From Clostridiales bacterium (GTDB lineage Bacteria > Bacillota > Clostridia > Oscillospirales > Oscillospiraceae): DNA of 39,712 nucleotides. Under the pieces are notes generated by a model that was not told the origin of the DNA, searched no databases, and saw only the letters and a list, made by a program, of their open reading frames with translations. The DNA lies in the NCBI GenBank assembly GCA_019418025.1, contig DYCR01000017.1:1-39712 (forward strand). The letters run 5' to 3'. The translations under genes and the position numbers were made by a program. Below are positions 16,493 to 24,548 of the stretch, piece after piece; the first letter of the stretch is position 1, and every line of letters starts with the position of its first letter.

Positions 16493-17263
16493 ATGATTCT
16501 TGCAATCGATATCGGCAACACCAACATCGTCATGGGCTGCTTTGACAACAACCGGATCCTGTTCCGGGAGCGGGTCTCCACTCAGCACACCGCCACGGAT
16601 CTTGAGTATGCCGTCACCATCCAGACCGCGCTTGCCATGAACGGGCTGACTCCGGACCACATTTCCGGCGCCATCATGTCCTCGGTGGTCCCCACCGTGA
16701 CCAACACCTTTCAGCGGGCCATCGAGAAATACTGCGGTGTCAAGCCTCTGGTGGTTGGCCCCGGAATCAAGACCGGCCTGAGCATCCGCATCGATAATCC
16801 GGCGCAGCTTGGCAGCGATCTTGTGGTGGATGCCGTTGCCGGTATCCACGAATACCCCTGCCCCATGATCATCATTGACATGGGCACCGCCACCACCTTC
16901 TCTGTCATCGACAAAAACCGCAACTATCTGGGGGGCCTGATCACCACCGGCATGTCCGTCGCCACCGATGCCCTCATCAGCCGCACCTCTCAGCTGCCTC
17001 GGATCTCCTTCGACCCGCCCAAGCGCGTCATCGGCACCAACACCATCGACTGCATCAAAAGCGGCATCATGCACGGCAACGCCTCTATGATTGACGGCAT
17101 CGTCACCCGGATCGAGGAGGATATGGGCATCCCCTGCACCGTTGTCGCCACAGGCGGCCTTGCCCCCCTGATCGCCCCCCTGTGCAAGACCAAGCTGATC
17201 TTAGATGACGAGCTTCTGCTCAAGGGTCTGATGCTCATTTACAACAAGAACACCGATGCATGA
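16493..17263 (+). CDS. coaX: Type III pantothenate kinase
   Basis: A 256-aa kinase catalysing the first step of CoA synthesis, pantothenate to 4'-phosphopantothenate. It has the acetate-kinase/ASKHA fold: phosphate loop DIGNTN (6-11), LGSDLVV with D109, and a second loop DMGTATT (129-135). Length is normal for CoaX. Type III enzymes need a monovalent cation and are not inhibited by CoA. GGAGG lies 8 bases before the ATG. It is the second gene of the panT operon and is followed by a hairpin. Confidence 0.95.
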   Translation: MILAIDIGNTNIVMGCFDNNRILFRERVSTQHTATDLEYAVTIQTALAMNGLTPDHISGAIMSSVVPTVTNTFQRAIEKYCGVKPLVVGPGIKTGLSIRIDNPAQLGSDLVVDAVAGIHEYPCPMIIIDMGTATTFSVIDKNRNYLGGLITTGMSVATDALISRTSQLPRISFDPPKRVIGTNTIDCIKSGIMHGNASMIDGIVTRIEEDMGIPCTVVATGGLAPLIAPLCKTKLILDDELLLKGLMLIYNKNTDA

Positions 17264-17322
17264 CCCCCACAGAACACAGGCCGACTCTTTTCCAAAAAAG
17301 CGGCAAATCCCTGCACCCTTAT

Positions 17323-17362
17323 GAAGCATCCCCGAACCGCCGTTTGGGGATGCTTCTTCCAT
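17323..17362 (+). terminator. Terminator of panT-coaX
   Basis: GAAGCATCCCC pairs with GGGGATGCTTC (12-base loop), followed by a broken T run TTCCATTTT. Confidence 0.65.
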
Positions 17363-17410
17363 TTTCCGGAAAAATTCGATTTTTTCCTTTCTTTATGCCG
17401 CTATTTGCGA

Positions 17411-17416
17411 TATAAT
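17411..17416 (+). promoter_or_regulatory. -10 box of the proBA promoter
   Basis: Perfect TATAAT 30 bases before proB in an A/T-rich stretch. The -35 position (TTTCTT, 17388-17393) is poor. Confidence 0.5.
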
Positions 17417-17446
17417 AAAATTTATGTTTAAAAAAGGGGGAGCAAT

Positions 17447-18217
17447 ATGCGTATTGTTGTAAAAATCGGAACCAGTACATTGGCACACCCCACCGGCCGA
17501 CTGAACATCCGCCGCGTGGAGGAGCTTTGCAAAATCATCAGTGATATCAAAAACGCCGGTCATCAGGTGATCCTCGTGTCCTCCGGCGCCATTGGCATGG
17601 GCGTGGGCAAGTTGGGGCTGCGCGCCCGCCCCACCGATATTCCCACCAAGCAGGCCGCTGCCGCCGTGGGTCAGTGCGAGCTGATGTACACCTATGACAT
17701 GCTGTTTGACAAATACAACCACACCGTTGCCCAACTGCTGATCACCGGCGATGACGTGGAGAACGAGACACGGCATGCAAACTTCTGCAACACCCTTGAC
17801 CGGCTTCTGGCTCTGGATGCCCTGCCCATCCTCAACGAAAACGACACCGTTGCCACCAACGAGATCGTCATCGGCGACAACGATACCCTTGCCGCCATCG
17901 TGGCCCAGAGTGTGGAGGCCGACCTGCTGGTGCTACTTTCAGACATCGACGGTCTGTACTCTGCCGATCCCCACACCCACCCGGAGGCCAAGCTCATCCA
18001 CCGTGTTTCCCGGCTTGACGAATCCGTTTATGCCTTGGCAGGGGTCAGCCAGTCCGATCAGGGCACAGGCGGCATGGTCACTAAGCTCCACGCAGCAAAG
18101 ATCTGCATGGACTGCGGCTGCACCATGGTCATCGCCAACGGAAACACCCCCGAGCATTTGTACGACATTCTCGACGGCAGACCCGTTGGCACCATCTTCA
18201 AGGAGGAAGCCCTATGA
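17447..18217 (+). CDS. proB: Glutamate 5-kinase
   Basis: A 256-aa kinase for the first step of proline synthesis, giving glutamyl-5-phosphate. Family motifs: VVKIGTSTL at the start, VSSGAIGMG, LNENDTVA, GDNDTLAA and LSDIDGLY. It consists only of the amino-acid kinase domain and lacks the C-terminal PUA domain found in the roughly 370-aa E. coli form. The stop overlaps the proA start by 4 bases, so the two subunits are coupled. Confidence 0.95.
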   Translation: MRIVVKIGTSTLAHPTGRLNIRRVEELCKIISDIKNAGHQVILVSSGAIGMGVGKLGLRARPTDIPTKQAAAAVGQCELMYTYDMLFDKYNHTVAQLLITGDDVENETRHANFCNTLDRLLALDALPILNENDTVATNEIVIGDNDTLAAIVAQSVEADLLVLLSDIDGLYSADPHTHPEAKLIHRVSRLDESVYALAGVSQSDQGTGGMVTKLHAAKICMDCGCTMVIANGNTPEHLYDILDGRPVGTIFKEEAL

Positions 18218-19452
18218 AACAGATGCTGAACGCCGCAAAGGCTGCAAAGGCTCAGGTCTCCTGCCTGACCTCCGATCAAAAAAACGCCGGACTGAATGCC
18301 ATGGCCGATGCCCTTCTCGCCCACAGGGACACCATCCTGCAAGCCAATGCACTGGATCTTGAGGCGGCCAAGGGCACCGTTTCCGATGTCATGCTCGACA
18401 GGCTCCTGCTTACGCCTGAGCGTATCGACGCAATGGCTCAGGGCATTCGGGACGTTGCCGAGCTTCCCGACCCCGTCGGCCGCATTCTGGACACCCAGAC
18501 CCGTCAGGACGGCTTGCAGATCCGCAAGATCTCGGTGCCCATGGGTGTCATCGCCATCATCTACGAAAGCCGCCCCAACGTCACCAGTGACGCTGCGGCA
18601 TTGGCACTGAAAAGCGGCAACGTCTGCATCCTTCGGGGCGGCAAGGAGGCCTTCCGCTCCGCCAACGCCATCGTCAATGCCCTGCGCAGCGGTCTGACCG
18701 CCGTGGGCATCACCGAGCATGCGGTCAATCTGGTGCAGGACACCACAAGAGACAGCGCCGCCGCCCTGATGACCGCCAACGGATATATCGACCTGCTGAT
18801 CCCCAGAGGGGGCGCAGGCCTGATCAACGCCTGTGTGCAGAATGCCACTGTCCCCTGCATCGCCACCGGCACCGGCATCTGCCACGTGTACGTGGAAAAA
18901 TCCGCAGACCTGAGCATGGCGCTTTCCGTTGTGGAAAACGCAAAGACCAGCCGCCCCAGTGTGTGCAACGCAGAAGAGGTGCTTCTGGTGGACAGCCAGA
19001 TCGCCCCCCAATTTCTGCCCATGCTCTATGACAGACTGGTCACCCGCCGCAAGGAGCCGGTAGAGCTGCGTCTGGACGAGACTGCCCTGTCCATCATCCC
19101 CGGAAAGGCCGCAGGTCAGGCAGATTTCGACACGGAATTTCTGGACTATATCCTTGCAGTCAAGTGCGTTTCCGATATCCACGAGGCCATTGCCCACATC
19201 AGCGCCCATTCCACCGGTCACTCCGAGTCCATCATCACCCGGGACGAGACTGCGGCGCAGCTGTTCACCACCCGTGTGGATTCGGCCGCCGTGTACGTCA
19301 ACGCCTCCACCCGATTCACCGACGGCGGTGAGTTCGGACTGGGCTGCGAAATGGGCATCTCCACCCAGAAGCTCCACGCCCGGGGCCCCATGGGACTGAA
19401 GGAGCTGACCTCCTACAAATACATCATCACGGGAAACGGTCATATCCGTTAA
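18214..19452 (+). CDS. proA: Gamma-glutamyl phosphate reductase
   Basis: A 412-aa NADPH-dependent reductase, second step of proline synthesis, forming glutamate semialdehyde. It is an aldehyde-dehydrogenase-fold protein with catalytic C251 in RPSVCNAEE, the IYESRPNVT segment, the GGKEAFRSN-like substrate loop and LIPRGGAGL. Full length. It starts inside the proB stop codon (ATGA). Seven bases after the stop the first flanking hairpin of repeat copy 2 begins. Confidence 0.95.
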   Translation: MKQMLNAAKAAKAQVSCLTSDQKNAGLNAMADALLAHRDTILQANALDLEAAKGTVSDVMLDRLLLTPERIDAMAQGIRDVAELPDPVGRILDTQTRQDGLQIRKISVPMGVIAIIYESRPNVTSDAAALALKSGNVCILRGGKEAFRSANAIVNALRSGLTAVGITEHAVNLVQDTTRDSAAALMTANGYIDLLIPRGGAGLINACVQNATVPCIATGTGICHVYVEKSADLSMALSVVENAKTSRPSVCNAEEVLLVDSQIAPQFLPMLYDRLVTRRKEPVELRLDETALSIIPGKAAGQADFDTEFLDYILAVKCVSDIHEAIAHISAHSTGHSESIITRDETAAQLFTTRVDSAAVYVNASTRFTDGGEFGLGCEMGISTQKLHARGPMGLKELTSYKYIITGNGHIR

Positions 19453-19458
19453 AGAAAG

Positions 19459-19483
19459 AGACACTTCCTGTGGGAAGTGTCTC
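19459..19483 (+). repeat. Left copy of the duplicated hairpin flanking repeat copy 2
   Basis: A palindromic hairpin, GACACTTCC with GGAAGTGTC, just past the proA stop. The same 25 bases recur at 19685-19709 with one loop change. Confidence 0.85.
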
Positions 19484-19684
19484 AGCGTGTCAAAAAGTCT
19501 GCCCGAGTTTATCGCTTTAGCGGCAAAAAAGACCAAATCATTTTCCCCGGGGGCGTGTACCTCGGGGAAAATACTGCTCTGCCTGATGAGTGTGGAATTT
19601 GTCCGTTATTGACGGACAAATTATGCGCGTGTCAGGCTGCAAAAACTTGCCGAAAAACCCTGACAGGGTTTTTCGGGCAGTCTC
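19484..19684 (+). repeat. 201-bp structured intergenic repeat, copy 2
   Basis: Same module order as the other copies. The central palindrome (19596-19622) has arms AATTTGTCCGT and ACGGACAAATT, where copy 1 has TTTTCCC/GGGAAAA: a compensated change. The tail stem has AAAAACCC/GGGTTTTT. The long-range CAGCCTGA partner is CTGCCTGA here, one mismatch. It lies between convergent proA and the MBOAT gene. Confidence 0.9.
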
Positions 19685-19709
19685 AGACACTTCCTGTCGG
19701 AAGTGTCTC
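19685..19709 (+). repeat. Right copy of the duplicated hairpin flanking repeat copy 2
   Basis: Identical to 19459-19483 except one base in the loop (TGTC for TGTG). It is followed by TTTTC and sits 11 bases from the end of the MBOAT gene, so each convergent gene has one hairpin. Confidence 0.85.
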
Positions 19710-19720
19710 TTTTCATATGC

Positions 19721-21316
19721 TTAGAAGTTTGCATAAATCGGATCGACGGGGATATAGCCCACGCCGTATGCGCCGAAGATGACGATAGCCATGATCATCG
19801 CATAATACACCGCCCACCGGAGGGCAATGGGCTTGGCTGCCACACGCTCCCGCAGGGGAATGCCCTTTTCCCGCAGGATACCCACTGCGATCAGTCCCAC
19901 CGCAAACAGCACCGTGATGACAAAATCCGCCCTGTCCATGCCAAGGGTAAGGATCGTGCCGTCGGCAATGGAGCGGAAGCTGAAGTCGGTCACCATTTTC
20001 CGGAACATGGCCAGTCCCGCAGTCAGATTGGTGGCTCGGAAAAACAGCTCACCCACATTGACCAGCAGCACCGTGCGCAGGATCTGCATACCCTTATACG
20101 GAACGCTCTGTCTGTTGATGTGCAGCCTGCCGCACAGGCTCTTGGCAAATGGATCGACGATGTTCCCCGTAAGGATCAGGGCAAAGTGAAACAGACCGAA
20201 GAAGATATACTTCCAGTCATCTCCGTGCCACAGACCGTTGCAAATCCACACGGTAAACAGGGCGATAGAGCCGGCAAGCAGCGGACCGAAGTGGTTGCCC
20301 AGACGCTTTCTGCCCCACATGGTCAGATGCTTCAGAGGCTTGGAGGTGGACATGGGGTAGAAGATATAATCCTTGAACCATGTACCCAGTGTAATGTGCC
20401 ATCTGCTCCAGAACTCGGAGATGGTCTTGGAGAAGAAGGGCTGTCTGAAGTTTTCCGGCAGCTTGACTCCGAAGATCTCACCGCTGCCGATGACCACGTC
20501 CAGTGTGCCGGAAAAGTCCATGTACAGCTGGAAGGTGTAGCACAGCATCGCCACAAAGATCACGCCGCCGTCGAACTTGGCATACTCGTCAAACACCGCC
20601 ACGATAAACATATTCAGCCGGTCTGCGATGATCTTCTTTTTCATCAGACCGAACAGGATGCGCTGCATGCCGAAGGTCAGGCTGCGGTATGTGATCTTCC
20701 GGCAGTCCCACAGGCTCTGGGCCGTCTGACCATAGCGGCAGATGGGACCCTCGATGATTTGGGGGAAGAAGCTCATAAACAGCGCCACACGCCCAAAATT
20801 CCGGTCTGCCTGCACCACGCCCCGATACACGTCAAACAGATACGACGCCGCTTGCAGGGTGTAGAAGGAAATGCCGATGGGCAGCATGAATTTCGGCACC
20901 GGCAGCCGGAAGGCTGCATCCAGCGACTCCAGGAGCACATTCAGGTTCGTGCTGAAAAACGCGGTGTATTTCAGCACCACCAGAACGCCGATGTGCAGCA
21001 CCACCGCCGCCGTGACGATGTGTCGGAGCCTGCGCTGATAGGCGGCCTTGATGGTCTTTTTCTCTGCCTTTTCCGCTGCGGCAAGGGCCGCTTTTTTCTG
21101 AGCTAGGATCTTCGCCATCCACAGTCCGAAATAGTAGACCGAGACGGTGGAGAGGAGCAGGTAGATGATCAGCTTTTTGCTGATCAAAAAGAAAAACAGA
21201 TAGCTTGCACCCAAAAGCACCTTATTGCGGTGCTTCTGGGGTACCAGATTGTAGCACAGCATCACCGCCGGCAGAAACGCCGCCAGATAAATGATGGAAA
21301 AATAGGATGCCGTCAT
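19721..21316 (-). CDS. MBOAT-family O-acyltransferase (DltB/AlgI-like)
   Basis: A 531-aa polytopic membrane protein. MBOAT signatures are FWSRWHITLGTWFKDYIFYP with H307 and NGLWHGDDW with the catalytic H364. A Lys/Ala-rich cytoplasmic loop lies at about 73-95. DltB and AlgI take an acyl group from a carrier and move it to a polymer outside the membrane. This is the last gene of the operon, 2 bases after the carrier-protein stop, so it probably transfers the group made by the three upstream enzymes. There is no DltD-type partner and no acceptor gene nearby. Confidence 0.85.
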   Translation of the reverse strand: MTASYFSIIYLAAFLPAVMLCYNLVPQKHRNKVLLGASYLFFFLISKKLIIYLLLSTVSVYYFGLWMAKILAQKKAALAAAEKAEKKTIKAAYQRRLRHIVTAAVVLHIGVLVVLKYTAFFSTNLNVLLESLDAAFRLPVPKFMLPIGISFYTLQAASYLFDVYRGVVQADRNFGRVALFMSFFPQIIEGPICRYGQTAQSLWDCRKITYRSLTFGMQRILFGLMKKKIIADRLNMFIVAVFDEYAKFDGGVIFVAMLCYTFQLYMDFSGTLDVVIGSGEIFGVKLPENFRQPFFSKTISEFWSRWHITLGTWFKDYIFYPMSTSKPLKHLTMWGRKRLGNHFGPLLAGSIALFTVWICNGLWHGDDWKYIFFGLFHFALILTGNIVDPFAKSLCGRLHINRQSVPYKGMQILRTVLLVNVGELFFRATNLTAGLAMFRKMVTDFSFRSIADGTILTLGMDRADFVITVLFAVGLIAVGILREKGIPLRERVAAKPIALRWAVYYAMIMAIVIFGAYGVGYIPVDPIYANF

Positions 21317-21318
21317 CC

Positions 21319-21549
21319 TCAGTCATCCTCTTGCAGGCGGGTGATCATGGCCCACATGGCCTCGGCAGAATTGAAGTTGGCGGGGATGATCTCCACTGTG
21401 GGGATGGTGATGTCAAATTCGTCCTCCAGCTCTGCGATCAGGGACAGGATGGACAGGGAGTCCAGATGATGCCCGTCGATCAGGTCGGTGCAGGTCTCAT
21501 AGTCCACCTCGGGCTGAATTTCCTCTAAAATCTCAATCAGTTCTTCCAT
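21319..21549 (-). CDS. DltC-like acyl (aminoacyl) carrier protein
   Basis: A 76-aa acidic helical protein with the phosphopantetheine attachment motif DSL, Ser31 in GHHLDSLSILSL. Length and motif fit D-alanyl carrier protein DltC and related carriers. ATG at 21549 is preferred (AAAGGAAG upstream), giving a 17-base overlap with the decarboxylase gene; an ATG at 21570 has no ribosome binding site. It sits between the decarboxylase and the acyltransferase. Confidence 0.85.
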   Translation of the reverse strand: MEELIEILEEIQPEVDYETCTDLIDGHHLDSLSILSLIAELEDEFDITIPTVEIIPANFNSAEAMWAMITRLQEDD

Positions 21550-22738
21550 CGTTTCGTTGCTTCCTTTCATAGTTGGGTGTATTGATTGTATCGGTAGCGA
21601 CTTCGTTTCTCACCAAAATCGTGTCGCCATCCTCCTTCATAAGTACCACACGGGGCAGCTCTCGGCTTAAAAACAGCGAGATCCCCTCGATCATGCAGTA
21701 GGCGCCGGTGTTTTCAAAGGCGAACACGTCCCCCACCTGCAAATTTTTCACCGGCAGCTGCTTGACCAGAATGTCATTCACCGTGCAGAGCGAGCCGCAC
21801 AGGTTCCAGAATTCATCCTCGGTGGACTCTCGCTCCGGCAGCACCTGATACACAGGGTGCTTCATGGCCATGGACTGGCCAAAGTAAACCAGATGATGGA
21901 TGCCGCCGTCCACAATGGCATAGTTCTGCTTCTTGTTGACCTTTCGGTCCACCACTCGGGTCAGATAGGTGCCGCAGCTTGCGGCAATGGCCCTGCCCAT
22001 TTCCAACGTGATTTTCGTCTGGTACTGCATCTGCTCCAGCAGCTGAGAAAACTCTGCAAGGAACCCGTCCTCGTCATACTCTTCCCCTTGGAAGTAGCAC
22101 ACCTGAAAGCCGGGGCCGAATTCCAGTTCCCGTGTCACGAAGCCGTATTCGGCCTGCAGGCTCTGCATCAGCTCATCCAGATGCTCAAGCTCCCGCTTCA
22201 GCTTTTTCATGGAATGCTTCTGGGTGCCGGAATAATACTGGATTCCCTTGATATCCAATTCCTCGGCATGATCTCGGACGATCTGCCGCAGGTCGCTTTC
22301 ATCCAGTCCGAACTGATTTCCGCTGGTCAGCCGCAGCAGCACCGGCAGCTTTTTCCCATATGCCTCCGAGCAATGCCGCAGCAGCCGGAAATGCTCCATG
22401 GATTCAACGGTGTATATCCCCACATTCGGGTGGTTCGCCGCCAGTTCCTCGATAAATTCCGGGGTCTTATACACGCCGGAGATGACCATTTTTTCCTCTG
22501 GGACCTCCAGTCGCTGACAGACGTATGCCTCCCCCGGGGAGCAGATCTCAAATCGATCCACATCGTCGATCAATTCCTTGATGATAAAATTGTTCGCCTT
22601 TACCGCATAGCAGATCTCCACGCCCTTGGGCAGAGCATCCTTCAGATACCGCACCCGCTTTCTCAGCGTCCCGATATCAAAGGCATACATCGGGGTGGGG
22701 TATTGCCGGATCAGGCTTTGAATTTGCTCAGGCTTCAT
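21533..22738 (-). CDS. Fold-type III PLP-dependent decarboxylase (BtrK/LysA-like)
   Basis: A 401-aa enzyme of the diaminopimelate/ornithine decarboxylase family. The PLP lysine is K47 (YAVKANN). The phosphate loop is EFGPGF (206-211). The C-terminal active-site segment is CGSLCTVND (314-322), equivalent to the CxSxD of LysA, followed by GAYC. YYSGTQ (168-173) replaces the usual HIGSQ. Its place between an adenylation enzyme and a carrier protein resembles butirosin BtrK, which decarboxylates glutamate while it is bound to the carrier BtrI. I infer decarboxylation of a carrier-bound amino acid here, not lysine synthesis. The start overlaps the upstream stop by 4 bases. Confidence 0.75.
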   Translation of the reverse strand: MKPEQIQSLIRQYPTPMYAFDIGTLRKRVRYLKDALPKGVEICYAVKANNFIIKELIDDVDRFEICSPGEAYVCQRLEVPEEKMVISGVYKTPEFIEELAANHPNVGIYTVESMEHFRLLRHCSEAYGKKLPVLLRLTSGNQFGLDESDLRQIVRDHAEELDIKGIQYYSGTQKHSMKKLKRELEHLDELMQSLQAEYGFVTRELEFGPGFQVCYFQGEEYDEDGFLAEFSQLLEQMQYQTKITLEMGRAIAASCGTYLTRVVDRKVNKKQNYAIVDGGIHHLVYFGQSMAMKHPVYQVLPERESTEDEFWNLCGSLCTVNDILVKQLPVKNLQVGDVFAFENTGAYCMIEGISLFLSRELPRVVLMKEDGDTILVRNEVATDTINTPNYERKQRNDGRTD

Positions 22739-24252
22739 CGTTTTTTCTCCCCCATTTCCTGCGCAAGGGCTTTGCGGTCGATCTTCCCGTTTTTGGTCAG
22801 GGGCATGTGATCGGTCCTGAGCAGGCGCCCGGGAACCATGAACACAGGCAGCGCCTCCGTCATGGCCTTGTGCAGCTCTTTTTTATCAAGCGTTCCCACG
22901 TAAAATCCGTACAGCTTGCTCTTTTCATGGTCAAATACACAGCAGGCCCGCTCAATGCCGGGAATCTCCATCATGGCTTTTTCGATCTCCTCCAGTTCGA
23001 TGCGGTGTCCCTTATACTTGATCTGGAAGTCCTTGCGGCCCATAAAGCGGATATCGCCCTCGGCATCGTAGCAGCCCAGATCGCCGGTGCGGTAGATCCG
23101 GTCGTGATATGCTGTATTGGTTGGGTTTTGCAGGAACTTGTCCGCGGTCTGCTCCGGTGCGTTGTAATAGCCAAGACCCACCGCCGTGCCGCTGACGCAG
23201 ATCTCGCCGGAGACGCCCTGCTCGGTGATCTTCTGATTTTCCTCATTCAGCAGGAACACCCGCTCGTTTGGGAAGGCCTTTCCGATGGGGATGCCTGCGC
23301 CGTAATCCCGAGCTCGGTCGATCCTGTGATAGGTACAGTTGCAGGTGATCTCCGTGGGGCCATACAGGTTGACAAACTCCGCCTCCGGCAGATGCTCCAT
23401 CCACGACTTCAGGTGCTTCATGGGCATGACCTCGCCGCTGAACAGCACCTTTTTTACCGTCTCGGGGGTCTTGTAGTCAAGCCCGTGGAAGGTGCTGATC
23501 AGGCACAGAGCCGAAACCGCCCATGTCATGATGGTGATCTTGTGGTCGCAGATAAAGTCCAGCAGATCCACCGGCTGAGAGAACAGCCGCTTGGGGATGA
23601 TCACAAGGGCGGCACCCGTCTTGATGGCAGGGTAAATATCCTTCACCGAAACATCAAAGTCAAAGGGCGCCTGATTGCCGATCACATCCTCGGCAGAAAA
23701 ATCAAAGGTATCGGTGTAGACCTCGATAAAATCGATCACGGAGCGGTGACCGATGACCACGCCCTTGGGCACTCCGGTGGAGCCGGAGGTAAAATTCACA
23801 TACAGGGGGTCGGTGTCGATCATGCTCCCCCGAATGGCAGCCAAAGCCGCCCCGTCGATCTCCTCTTTCAGAAGATCCTCGATCAGCAAAACGGTGCTGT
23901 GCGAAAACATCTCCTGGGCCTGCTGCCTGTACTGGCTATTCGTGATGACATACTCTGCCCCCAGAACCGACAGCACCTGATTCAGCCTCGCCGCCGGAAG
24001 ATCCGGATTCAGCAGCGTGTAAAAGCAGCCGGAATACACAATGCCGAAAAAGGCACTCAAAGCATCGATCCCTTTTTCCATGTAAACCGCAATGGGCATA
24101 TTCTCAGCGGTTCTCTGCGCCAACGCACTTCCGATCCTCTGGCTGCGTGTCAGCAGCTGTGCATAGGTGCAGGAGCCGTTTTCATCTATGACAAGCGCAT
24201 CTCCGGCCCCACCGGCCGTATGCTCCAGATATTCCAACACATTTTTCGTCAT
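22735..24252 (-). CDS. DltA-like amino-acid adenylating enzyme
   Basis: A 505-aa ATP-dependent enzyme that activates an amino acid as its adenylate and loads it on a carrier protein. Motifs: FTSGSTGVPKG (154-164), D200 in FDFDVSVKDIYP, which in DltA/NRPS A-domains holds the amino group, NLYGPTEITCN (295-305), YRTGDLG and the C-terminal Lys K490 in KNGKIDRKAL. DltA normally reads FCGE at the site setting D-alanine specificity; here it is FSGE (271-274), so the substrate may not be D-alanine. First gene of a four-gene operon with GGAGG before the ATG. Confidence 0.85.
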   Translation of the reverse strand: MTKNVLEYLEHTAGGAGDALVIDENGSCTYAQLLTRSQRIGSALAQRTAENMPIAVYMEKGIDALSAFFGIVYSGCFYTLLNPDLPAARLNQVLSVLGAEYVITNSQYRQQAQEMFSHSTVLLIEDLLKEEIDGAALAAIRGSMIDTDPLYVNFTSGSTGVPKGVVIGHRSVIDFIEVYTDTFDFSAEDVIGNQAPFDFDVSVKDIYPAIKTGAALVIIPKRLFSQPVDLLDFICDHKITIMTWAVSALCLISTFHGLDYKTPETVKKVLFSGEVMPMKHLKSWMEHLPEAEFVNLYGPTEITCNCTYHRIDRARDYGAGIPIGKAFPNERVFLLNEENQKITEQGVSGEICVSGTAVGLGYYNAPEQTADKFLQNPTNTAYHDRIYRTGDLGCYDAEGDIRFMGRKDFQIKYKGHRIELEEIEKAMMEIPGIERACCVFDHEKSKLYGFYVGTLDKKELHKAMTEALPVFMVPGRLLRTDHMPLTKNGKIDRKALAQEMGEKKR

Positions 24253-24467
24253 ATTTTCACACCTCCAATATCTTCCAGTATAATTTTATAACATTTTTGC
24301 ATCATTCTCAACGCTTTGTTATCTTAATTTTTTTAAAGAAGTCGATTCCTGATATTATTTTGTCAGTTTTGGCACATATTTCCTGCCCCATTTGTTGCCA
24401 GATTCCCCACATTCTGCCGCCCCGCCCCATAGAAGCAGGCCCTCTCCCCTCTTCTGCGGACAGCTCC

Positions 24468-24512
24468 GGCTGCAAAAAACTGCCCGAAAGCTCCAAGGCT
24501 TCGGGCAGTATC
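24468..24512 (+). repeat. 3' fragment of the 201-bp repeat
   Basis: GGCTGCAAAAA followed by the tail hairpin TGCCCGAA/TTCGGGCA and CAGTATC, matching the last 45 bases of full copies. The rest of the element is missing. A locus-specific hairpin follows directly, as at full copies. Confidence 0.7.
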
Positions 24513-24541
24513 AAAAGCCGCCTGAGCTTCAGGCGGCTTTT
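24513..24541 (-). terminator. Terminator of the symporter gene
   Basis: AAAAGCCGCCTGA and its complement form a 13-bp stem with T runs on both strands, 8 bases past the symporter stop. Confidence 0.75.
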
Positions 24542-24548
24542 GCAGGGA

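Noticed and set aside
21533..22738. Ordinary diaminopimelate decarboxylase for lysine synthesis (lysA)
   Set aside because: It overlaps an adenylation gene and a carrier-protein gene, and the HIGSQ motif is replaced by YYSGTQ, so a carrier-linked role is more likely.
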